Source: Clytia hemisphaerica (lineage: Eukaryota; Cnidaria; Hydrozoa; Leptothecata; Clytiidae). Taken from it: a DNA stretch of 64,000 nucleotides. The stretch spans positions 1,398,473 to 1,462,472 of the forward strand of contig CACVBU010000498.1 in the NCBI GenBank assembly GCA_902728285.1, in the 5' to 3' direction. Numbering within the stretch: position 1 is the first letter of the stretch; each line of letters starts with the position of its first letter. The notes under the pieces are model-generated. The model did no database searches and had not been told where the DNA came from. It saw only the letters and a list, made by a program, of their open reading frames with translations. Position numbers and translations under genes: made by a program. This document shows positions 35,821-47,900 of the stretch, piece by piece.

Positions 35821-36964
35821 ACTCATTTTTTTAATAAGCATAACGTTTATAAGCATACTGAAGCTCAAATTTCCAGAAAAATAAAGCATATGCTAAGCAT
35901 ATCTTGAGGCTCAGCCAAAGAAATTTTTAGAACCATAATTTATAATAATATATGTATAATGCATATCAAAACTGGTAGTACTGTATTATACAGAATCCAA
36001 ATTAATCCCTATATAATATGAAAAAGCAAGAGAGAAAATGTAGCAGCAGTCTGTTTTTGAAACATGAACAGTGAACACAACACTATAAAGATTCGAAATC
36101 ATATGGTAAACATTCGAAAACAAGAGAATGTCTTCATTTCTCTCAAGATTAAAGAGAGGGGATAATGCGCTTAATTACCCCCCCCCCTTCATAATTTCTT
36201 TACCAAGCATAGGGTTAAGCATAAGTCGAGGATCAAAATTGAGCTTTACTTAACCCTTTCTGGGCGCACGGGCCACTGGGTGGCCCATGAATCGTGTTAC
36301 TATATGACGCACGGGCAACCGGGTGGCACATAGCTTTGTAAAAGATTTTAACAGTTCTCGCGCCAAAATACAATAACATGGTTTTGAATAATGATTTTGA
36401 GATAAATTTCCCGTAACCTGCAAAAAACCGCTTTTCGATATCTTGTTTACAACTAGAATTATAAATTTTCAATGTTTGTTGTAAATTTACTCAGGCTAAA
36501 TCTGTAAGGGAAAAATTGCTCAAAAATTTGGACAAAAAATCACTTTACTCAGATTCTTGGAAAGCTTTTGACATGAAATTCTTTTTACCCGGTCAGTAAT
36601 TAAAAATTCTCTAAATCATATTAAAAGTTCAAGGCGTAAAGCAAATGCCTTTTACTCTATTTCTTTATTCAAAGTCAAAAATTTTGCCTTTCCGAAAAAA
36701 AATCTGCCGATTTTTCGGTCACGTGACCAGGTGTCAGCCATATTTAAAGATTTTTTTTTGGTATTTCAAAACCCCTATTACATGTGAAAAAAAAAGAGGT
36801 ATTACTTATCGTGATATCTTTTATCAATCACTTTCTATTGCAATTTTAGTGAAGAAAATCAAATTTTTGTTTGCGTCATATAGCCGTGAAATCATGCGTC
36901 CGGAAAGGGTTAAGCATAGTGAGCTTCAGCCGAAATTTACCGTATGCTTATAAAAAAAAGAAAC
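35821..36964. mobile_element. Inverted-repeat element inserted into a dispersed repeat, itself hosting another element
   Basis: Ends carry inverted ATAAGCATAC and CTGAAGCTC motifs. The sequence on both sides rejoins to match the uninterrupted repeat at 28880-29140. Inside, at 36254-36909, lies a piggyBac-like MITE. This is a two-level nested insertion. Confidence 0.55.
36254..36909. mobile_element. piggyBac-like MITE (TTAA), nested
   Basis: This 656-bp element has ends CCCTTTCTGGGCGCA and the inverse of CCCTTTCCGGACGCA (two mismatches). TTAA flanks both sides (36250-36253, 36910-36913). The left part has a short internal direct repeat (GACGCACGGGC type). No transposase. Confidence 0.72.
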
Positions 36965-37080
36965 TGTATTTTACCAATATTTTCATATGATAATATTCTA
37001 ATATTATCAAAGAATCTTCCCTCCAAATTTCAGGTCTCTAGCTACACTACACTAGAAAGAGAGATGTGGAAGATTTTTTG

Positions 37081-38963
37081 CTTTGAAATAGAATGTGGTA
37101 TATATGGCTTGTAAAAGGACTTTTTTCAGGTTTTGATCCTAGATATGGGTTTGTAATCCTTTGAAGGTTGGATGAACTGGTCAAAATGCTAAGAGTTTTC
37201 TTACGGTGTGATGGGATGTTTTTGATAGCTTATTACAATTTTATAGAGTATCCTAATTCCACTTTTTTCTATATGAACCAAATACCTATAAAGGAGCATC
37301 AAAGTTAGGTTAGGAAAATATTTTAAGGTTTTTGAGTTTTTCTAACAATGTGATAAAAAGTTACCAATTTTCAATACATCTCACAAGCAACTTTAAATAA
37401 AATGGAATGTTTCAGTAAAAACAAGGTTCATTCCAGGACTGAGAATACTTGAGAACGTTTTGAATTGTCCCCTTCATTTGTTACTCAGTTTAGCAGCATC
37501 TCAGAACAAAATTTTCCTGAATGTTTCAACTGAGTGGAGCATATTTAAATGTTCATAAAAGTTCAGAATGTTGGTTTGCCATTATCCAACCAACTCTAAC
37601 CCAACCCTTGCAATCAATTGCCATTTTAAAGAATAGTCTTCTCGTCTTGTGTGTGTCCATTTTCCATCCGTGACAAAAAATTGCCACACATTTTACATAG
37701 ATTATTCATTTTCTTCCAAACTGATGGTCTGATTTCACTGAAATCTGATCATTTTTTTTATTACTAATGCCCAATAATACTAGCATTTTCCAATGTAATG
37801 CACAGGTAATTTAAAATTATGATGTGAAAATAATTCAGACCTTGAAAGGTGGCCATCTGCCCCAGGTTTGTATGTCAAGGGGGGTTACTGCACAAAATTT
37901 GAAAAATAATGTACAAACTTTTTGTTACATTAATGGGAAATTGATCAGGGAATGCTGTATAGTTTCCGGTGTGTTTTTGAAATAGTTTGTAAGTTTTTAA
38001 ACCTTTAAAACAATCAGGTAAAATAAACTTAGTATCACTTGATCTAGAACAATAATTCATGTATTTTATTATACCTTGTAAAGTGTAGGGGCTACACGGA
38101 ATAGTGGCTTTAATTATCTCCTTATCCCAGAAACTGAATATTACGCTCAACTATTAATGAATACAATTTCTAATATGTAAGAGTTGTTTTAGGGAGATTT
38201 TTTAAAAGAGAAAAACTGAGTTATGGTGAGAGAAGCATTTAAAACAGTTTAATGTCAAAAACCGTTACAAATTAAATAGCACTTCCTATATGATTTTTTT
38301 TGCCTAATCATTATTCTTATAATTAAAGGATGACACCACTCATACAACAAAGCAAAAAGAATTTTATAGAAAATGATATGACTTATAATAATAAAAGCCT
38401 TTTCTCTCTGGACATGTTACATAACTGAGATATAAACGAACTGTTCTAAACAAACTCCTCTTCTTATAATGTTTTTAATTTGTCTGGAAACATTGTATAT
38501 GACTTAACATAGCGATTAATTATAAAGGTTTTTCTTGTCTTTTTATGTTAGAATTATCATTTGTCAAGAAGAGTGTTAAACCTATTATTGATATCAGGGT
38601 ATACACAGATCTGCTTTTCTACTGTTTACAGTAGGTAGGCGATGATCTGTCACAAGTCTTTTCATATTTGAAGTTCTCTCACCTCAACACTTCACTCGTG
38701 TTTCAATCTTTAGATCATCATGTATGAATCATATATTTTTGTCAACGCTCACTGAACACAATAATATATTAGATTCATGGATATTGTTTATAACCTTGAA
38801 ATGTATTCTGATCTTTTTAGTTTTAATAAATATCAAAAATGATTTTGATATGATTTTGGTATGTACCAAAGGATATGATATTTTGGAAAATGTCTTAAAT
38901 GCAACATTGATGAATTGAAAGTCGATACATTTTCTTGTGGAATATTTGGAGAGACTTTGAACC
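37081..38963. other. Intergenic AT-rich DNA upstream of MICAL, no gene seen
   Basis: It should contain the MICAL promoter and any 5' UTR exon. A pyrimidine tract ending in TTTAG at about 38713 could be an acceptor for a 5' UTR exon, but nothing decides it. Short open frames here have no family features. Confidence 0.4.
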
Positions 38964-41900
38964 ATGGATGTAGAAGAGGGAGAAGTTAACAATATTGATG
39001 CCACTTATAATAAACTCTTGGCAGCAAATGATATACCAGACACAGTCAAATATTTTGCTCAACTTTGTGAATTACTTGATATAAACCCTAAAAATCATAA
39101 GACAGTTTTAACAACACTCAAAGCAAAATTGAAATCATGGAAATATCAAAACTTGTTCAATAAACTTGAGAAACGAGGGAAACACCAGGACTATAAGAAC
39201 AAGCCATGCGCCAAAACCAAAGTATTGATTATAGGTGCTGGCCCAGTTGGGTTACGTCTTGCTATCGAATGTGCTTTTCTTGGTGCCCATGTGACTATTA
39301 TTGAAAAACGAAACAAATTCTCCAGGAACAATGTTCTTCATCTATGGCCGTTTTTGATTGTTGATTTGAAGGGTATTGGAGTGAAATCGTTCTTCGGGAA
39401 ATTTTGTTCGGGTTCTTTGGATCATATAAGTAAGTACATTATCTTTCTGCTTTACTATCCAGCAGATTTAAAGAACTCCTTATATATATATGATGTAGTT
39501 TTAGAAAATACGATTCTTTATGATAATAGGAAATACTAAACTAGCCATTTCCATCTATAAAACATTGGTATGTTTTCGATTTTTTAGGTATCAAAAGGAT
39601 GCAATGTATTTTGTTGAAGATTGCTTTATTCCTTGGAGTACAATTTCACGTTAATGTTTTGTTCGAGGATGTTATACAACCCTCAGAAGGTATTTTCATT
39701 TCATGAGACCCTACATCAATTATCATTCATTTTAAATACAACTCAATTAATGTTATCCTATGTGCCATTTAACAACACTGTCAATTATGTCTATTTTTAA
39801 TTAAATAATAATGACATTGAGATGTAACTAGGAAGTAAAGGAAGTGCTGAATCAATCAGCTCATTGAATTGCCAAGCCATTACTGATCCTAAATTTTTTA
39901 TTATCATCAGGTCCTAACCACAGCATAGTTCAATATCAAACTCAATTCTCTTGATGGACTAGTTGTCCGAAATCGGGGCTCCGTTGGGTTAATGCCTCTC
40001 CCCAATGTACATAGCTTAACAGTTCTCTCAAAGTTAGCGGGTTGGTTGGAGATTGGACACTAGCTGTGTCTCAGTTCGTGGCAATTCCATTGATTCGTAG
40101 AATTCAGGTACCGGATGGTGAACATTGAGCACGTCGCTCCGCTCGTCTACTACGAACTAGTGTAATAGCAACTAACCGATAGCGCAGTTGGGAGAGCAAT
40201 CGCCCGGCAAGCGAGAGGTCGTGGGTTCAATTCTCACTCGATTCGTTACCTTTGAGAAAACTGGGAAGTACATTAGTGCAGGATCCGTTGATTCAAACTC
40301 AATTCAAAAATATACTCTCAAGTTACAATTTCTGGAAGTTCGCGAAAATTTCACTAATTTCATCTATATTTTGATTAGCCTAAAAGTAACTTTTTCCTTT
40401 TTGGACTAGGTAAGGGTTGGAGGGCAAAGATTTCACCAAGCTCATCACCAATAAGTGGTCAAGAGTTTGATGCTATCTGTGGCTGCGATGGGAAATATAA
40501 TTGTTTGAAGTTCAAAAGGAAAGAGTTCCGCGGGAAACTAGCCATCGCTATCACTTGTAATTTCGTCAACAAGCAAACCAGTGAAGAAGCACGCGTGGAA
40601 GAAATCAGTGGTGTTGCTTTTATTTATAATCAAGACTTTTTTCATGAACTCAAACAAAAGACTGGTATAGAACTTGAAAACATTGTATATTATAGAGATG
40701 AAACTCATTATTTTGTTATGACAGCCAAAAAAAAAAGTTTGCTTGCAACTGGTGTTATAAAACAGGTATATATACTTTTATTTCAAGGGAAATTTTCATA
40801 TCTACCGAATGTCCCAAAGACTTACTTCAGATACATTGATGCCGGTGCAAAAGATAGAAAGAAATGAAAAGTTATTTTATGATAAACTTGTGTTGGCTCA
40901 TTTCCGCTCAAGATTCCAGTATTATAGCAGTCTTCGGAAACTGGTAACTGAGAATTCAAAATTCTGATCTAGGGCTTTTTCTCGTTTTGCCATACTATCA
41001 TGAGATGAAAGACTTGTTATAAAAAAGTGAGATAAGATTTAGAATATTCAGATTTTTGTTTTTAGGACTGTAAAGATGTGTTCAAGTTATTATCATCCGA
41101 CAATGTCAATCATAAGAATTTATTGAAATTTGCCAAAGACGCTGCTGACTTCTCCACTAATTACCAATTGCCACATCACCAATTCGCTGTGAACCATTAT
41201 CAGAAGGAAGATGTTGCAATGTTTGACTTCACCTCAATCCACCAAGCGGAGAATTCGTCTCGTATATATGAGAGAAAAGGCAAAAGGTTACTGATGTGTA
41301 TTGCTGGTGATGTCCTTCTAGAGGTATGTGTCTTATTTTTAGAAAGGATACTGTTTACCTAACTAAGTTGCTCACATTCCGATGAGACAAAAGGGGAAAG
41401 AATAATATCCTATCTGTATCGGCCATATCCGGTGACTATTTATTGTTTTGCCTTGTATGCGATGTCTGATTTGATATATAAAAGCACTCGATTTTGGTAT
41501 GTTGTCTTATTAAAGGGGAATTAACGTTTCAAAATTGTCAACAAATAAATTACAGAATCAAATAGAGCTCATTGAGACAATTTCAAATATATATGGTTTA
41601 TAGGGCTTTACTCTTCTACATCCGGAATAAGAGTTGTTTGAAAATTCCCTTGCGTTGCTATGGATACGAAAAATGTGACGTAGCACACGCCCTGTGTTTC
41701 TCTTTTTTATAAGGGAAGAGTGGTGAATGATGATTTAAAATGCAGTTTTTGAGTTTCTTTTTACCGTTAGAAAGCTCACTGCACCTTTGGAATACTAACT
41801 AGACTCTCCTAGTATTATTTCTTCAACGTTTTGCTATAACTACTCTAAAAAAAGATTAATTTCTATGTTTTTTATCTCTTTTACAACCAAATATAGTGTA

Positions 41901-44900
41901 ACAGTAAGAATAGTTGGAGCACACGTGACGTCACAAAATCAACAGAGGGGGAGCTTTTCTCCATTGTAGAGTCAAAATCGTGAGAAATTAAAGATTGAAT
42001 AACTCAATGAATAAAAGACATTATGAAGTGGTTCTTTTTTTGTTCGATCACATTTTTCTTCCTCTTTAATGTTTCGAAAAAAAATCTTAGGGTTAATTCC
42101 AAACGTTAATTCCCCTTTAACATGACACTTCTCATTCGACGGAAATGAAATACTCGAAGCACTCCATTATAATGACATCATAACCATAACTAGTAAGGTA
42201 ATTTCGAACAATTGTACTTGGAGTATTTTTTCTTAATGGAATTCCCAGAAAATATTATATACTGCTGACTGTATAACAGGATGTTCTACGAAACCCACCT
42301 ATCCCATAATTCATTTTTCTTACAATCAACGAGCATGTCATATCAAATTAAACGCCTGCAGCTTATTTGTTATTCATAGAAATAAATCCGAATTTAATGA
42401 CGTCATCATGACATCGTTTTATTATCTGACAAAATAAATGAATCAGTTATGTACAGCAGGGAAGCATCATCATATGCTTCCGATCTTTCTCTAGCGTAAT
42501 GTCTCTTCACGTATCGAATGTGTCCCCACTGAAAGTTTTCTTTTTTGGTTTCATAAACTGCTTATAAGAAATCCTGAATTTCAAGTTCGGCAAAAATGAA
42601 TCGTTTTAAATGATATCGCATTTTCATATTTTTTTGACAAGTTCTTAGAAACCGAAATCGAGTTTTATTATCAAGATAACACTCAAATAAATAAAAATTG
42701 AATAAATTTCGGAATTATTCGAATCAATTTAAGAAGTTTTGATTTAATTTTTATCTAATCTTTACGTGGTTTCGCAAGACGAACAAAAACGGCAAGGAGA
42801 AGACCCTTTGTAGCTTGAGAGTCATCTTTGTCACTGGACCACGATTTAATAAACGCTGTGCGGTTTCTTAAGCTTATTAAAAACCTTTTGATAATGTCTA
42901 GGAACTTCAAAAAGTATTATAATCATGATGAAATTCCAACGGTTTTTCAAACGTGTCAAACCAATTGACCTTTTTCTCTGCTCAGGAAAAACATACGAAG
43001 ACTTTCCTCGAATCAAATCAAAGGATTAGGAATATAAACATCCCTTCATAATTTCCTTATTAGTCTCACCCTGTTTATTTTGTGTACTCCTCTGTACAAA
43101 TAAAATGAAAGAACTCTTCAGGGAAAAGATTATCTATGAAATCACCACCTCCTCGCCTTTCCATCTTATTAACCAACTCAATCTGAAAGCATAAATCCTC
43201 TCAATTTCGTCTTTCAGCCGTTTTGGCCCACCGGTTCAGGGTGTGCCCGTGGATTTCTCGGTGCTTTTGATGCAGCATGGATGATCAGAGGTCTGGGACT
43301 AAATCGAGAATCACTTGACATTCTACAAGAGCGTGAAAGCATCTTTCAACTATTACCACAGACCAAACCAGATAATTTGTGTCGCAAACATGATCTTTAT
43401 TGTATTGATCCTTCCACAAGGTTAGAAAGCCTACTACTATATTAATTTTTGCCACTCCTAACTCCCAGTTTAAGACTCTTTGAATTAAAAGCCCGAACGA
43501 GCTCTTTACTCATTGTAAAAGTACTCGCTTCACTTCACTATCGATCGACTAACATCGGAAAAGATGATCTCATTTCTCGATCTCAGCCTATTTCGGAACA
43601 AGAATTAATTTCTCCCTTGTAAACCATATATACAGGGACTGAATTATAACAGATTGGGAAAATTTCTTCTTCTTGAAAACTCTTCCTTATTTTGTGAATT
43701 TTAAGTTATATGATCCTTTTTCTTATTTCCAGATATTTAAATTTAAACGCTCGTTCGTTGAGAAAGGAGCAAATAAGTCATTTACTCGATGCAACCGATT
43801 CCAAGGTCAATTTAGCCGATTGGGCTGAGAAACTCACCGATCATCAGAAACAACTTCAAGAGAGACAAAGGGAAAAAAGTAAGTCTACAGTATCGGCATA
43901 GAAAGAGTCTTCGATTTCAGATTATTTTTAAGGTTAAAGCAAGTCCCCAATATAAACTAAAAACCTAGCGTTTATCAAGGAAAAAGTTGCACCTTTTTTC
44001 AAAGTAATTGGGACCAATTATTTCTTCAATTTTGGAAGTTTCCACCAGTATAGGAAAGTCCAAGCACTAAGGATGGCTAGAAAAAAATCCAGAAAGATGT
44101 TTGGGACAAAACTTTGTCGTTGAATTTTCTTGTAGAACGAAAAGAGAAGGAAATCGATCCGGACCACTTATTGAGATGGTGTAAAGAACAAACGAAATCT
44201 TACCAAAATGTCACCATTGTTGATATGTCAAGGTCCTGGCAAAATGGGTTGGGATTCTGCGCAATTATTCACCGATATCGTCCGGAGTTAATGTAAGATA
44301 TACTTACCATATTCTTTATACTTCTTTAAGTAACCTTTTTTACATGGTAGATCATAGTTCTGTAGATTTTATCATAGGTCTAATCCCTATAGCGATTGAT
44401 GGCGAGGTCACCTCGTGTTTTGTGACTAAAAGACCGATGCCAAGATACTATTTAAAAAAAGTCAATTGTACATGAATTTTGGCCCGGTCGTCAAAGGGTT
44501 AAAATGACTCTATATTCTTCTTGGTATTTTCAATCATTTTTATCTCATTATTATTGTTCTTTCAGTGATTATCATAGTTTAAAAGAAGAGGATGCAAGAG
44601 TGAATTGTGAAAAGGTAACCATTGTTTCATTTCTTTCTTGTTTGCTGTTAAATACTTCAGTATGAAGAGCTAAGAAGATTAAAATAAATACGTCACGCTA
44701 ACAAATAATGTCTTCTGATTTCTTTGAAAAGGCATTTGAAGTTGCAGAAGAACACCTGGGCATCCCGCCGAAGATTGCAGCTCGTGATTTTGTACGATCA
44801 CGAAATCCTGACACTCTGACAGTTATGGCGTATTTATCGCTTTATTATGAAGCTCTTCACCAAGAAACTCCAGGTAAAGCTCACAGTTCTCCCATTCGAA

Positions 44901-47900
44901 ACTGTTTGTTTCTCATGTTTCACACATTGTTCTGTTTTTTAACAGATATCATAAAAATGCATTGAGCAGAAGTGTTATTGCTTCGATTCTAAGACTTTAA
45001 ATAAATTTTAACCGTTTGATAATGCCTGGAGAATTTGGCATGCACTAATGAAATTAATTTTGAGCACTTTTAACAGATTGCACGATTTGGCACGAAAGAC
45101 GCACGTCGAAAAATTGTTTCGAAACGTTAATCAGCATCAGGAAATCTGTCGACTAACAACTCTCTCCTTTTTGCAGTGTTTATAAATCAGCCAAATAACG
45201 AAAATTGCAACAGCAGGATGAATGAACAAGAATCGTCAGTCTTAATCGAACCTTTTACTAAAAACAACACCAAATATGGCATTGCCGTTGCCATAGGTAA
45301 CCCATCTAATCAATACGAGTGCAATATCTTAAAACTTGATTTGACTGTCATACTGACCTACCTCATTTTATTTGACAAGACATCCATTTAATTGGCTAAA
45401 ATGCAGAGACACGTTTAATACACAGACATCCATCAAACCATACCTTGACATAATTTCCATTTTTTTACAGTACTGATCTTAAGCTGAATGAATGAGTATT
45501 GAATAAAATAACGATCTTTTATCAACCACACAAAACATGTTCTACCTTTACTGCACTGTTCTTTTAACCAATAACCAATAACTAACATTGATAACACTAT
45601 ACATCTTTGCATGATCTTGCACGTAAAATTACACTTAACAGAACACTGCACCAGAAAATATCACTATGTTACTCTCTACAAGTTACTGAAAATGACTGAC
45701 GACCAGAGAAAAACCTTTTCACTTTCATCGGTCATAAAACTGAGCCACCTGTTGCAACTTCGCCTCTGCAAAAGATTTCTCTTGTGACATTTAAATTTGA
45801 CTCTGTTTCTCTATCAAGTGTGCTCTACCTTAAGGGAATAAATTAATGCGAGAATTAATTAATGCGGAATAAATTACTGCGGAATAAATTACTGCGAGCA
45901 ACCCCCAAAAAATTTTATGTTTTGCAGAATAAATTAATGCGAATAGGCCCATTTTAAGGGATTTTGCGGAATTAATTAATGCGAAATAGCCTTTCAAATC
46001 ATTTTTTCCTTTTCAAGAAACAGAACAACGAACGAACGAACTAAAAAATTTCCAACGAAATACAAACAAAACGTGTAAAAATGTTTCAATTGGTTCGGGT
46101 GCTTATTAAGTAAGAGAATAATGTCAAATATGGGAATACAAGTAGCAAGTGCTTAATTTATGCACTGGAGTCCAGAAAATGAATATTTGGGGTTTACACC
46201 TCCAAAATAAGCAATATTTTAGAAAAAATGCGGAATTTATTAATGCGAATGGCCGAAATTTTCTAAGTTTTGCGGAATTTAATTTTACGAAAAAGGGCCA
46301 AATTCGCATTAATTAATTCCGCATTAATTAATTCCGCATTAATTTATTCCGCATTAATTAATTGTCGCATTAATTTATTCCGCATTAATTAATTCTTGCA
46401 TTAATTTATTCCCTTAAGGTACTAATACATCTATGTTAACGTAATAGGGTTAGCATATGATATAATTTAAATATACTATTGTATATAGACCATGTATTGA
46501 TACATGGCTCTGCTTCTTAACTAGTCGAGCACTCTTATGGCATTGATTTATCACACTTGTTTTTAATACACAAAAACAAAACAAATTGTTAGACGTCTTA
46601 CCTTTTTTGTAAAGCTATGGTAGGGTAGAAAAGTACCAACAGAGCTCTCTGTACTTCCCACAGACTCTGACGATTTTGCCGACAGATAACGGAACCTGTT
46701 AACGTTATACAGCTCTGAATTCTTTTAATAACATAATATTTATTGTCTGGTTTTATTGCATGTACACATTCCCTCCCATGCATTTCATCCCCAAAATTTC
46801 ATCTACTTATACGAAGGCTCTTTTAAAAAATTCCCAGTATCGTTTTACCTGCATAAATCTAAGCAAAATCTGCACTTCTTTCAGTGGCAAGCTCTGCACC
46901 AAAAGAAAAGACACCAGCGAAAGGAGGCGATACGTTGAAAGTGGAAGCACAAACCATCCCTGTTTCACCGAAATCACCAGTTGAAAAGAAAGGGAAAACA
47001 AGTAAAATGGCGATCATCTCAAGACTCTCCAGAAGATCAAAGGTAAAATAATAAAACTCGATATTTTTGCTTTATGTATTTATTAAAATAATTCTCTACT
47101 ACTCGAACACTCAATCATCATCTCCCTCCTTGGATGTTCGAGTTACGAGCTACCATAATAAAATACAACGCCTAACTAAAAACTCACTGTCTATAATAAT
47201 TTAACTGGCGCACAAATGGGAACGACCATAAAACCCGCAAATTAAGTGGTGCAAAAAGGTACATTAGTTCTAGACCACACCTTTATGAAATTAAGAAGTA
47301 GATTGATTGATTGACTGTATGTGACTTTCTTTAGAAAAGCAAACTTGCGAAGAAAGCAAAACACGACAGAGAAAATCAACAGGTATAAAGTTTTCATATG
47401 CTCCTATTTTACACGGAGCTCAAAAGTTATCATTTCTTATCATGGATCGTGAGAACGTGAGAAGAAGCTTCACGAAAAGAATAAATGAGTCGTTAGACTC
47501 GCACATTGAAGATTAAAAAATGAAGTCTTAAAATAAGATAATCTTTTAATGAGTTGACGATCGCACTACTTTGAGTGTATATTAATTTTGGCATGTACTT
47601 AATTTTGGCTAATTTTGCTTAAATCCGCCAAATCCGCCAAAATGAACACTTATTAAGGTATATTATGCCGATCGTTCTTTAACAATGGGAGAAAAGAAAA
47701 AAATTCGTTGATTTGCTTTCAGACAATCAATGAAGAAAACGACGTTCAATTGCAATCTTACACCAAAAAGCAAGAAATCAACGGCAATGCTTTGGAACAC
47801 GAAAAAAATGCCATCAACGCATCAAAGAAAGACGAGGTTCAAAAGAAAACTTCTCCTATGCTTCGATCACGTGATAACAAATTGACCAATGGGAATGCAG

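Noticed and set aside
40173..40244. Functional tRNA-Ala gene
   Set aside because: Imperfect acceptor stem (about 5 of 7 pairs), a non-T base before the anticodon, and position inside a 344-bp insert with target duplications point to a tRNA-derived retroposon.
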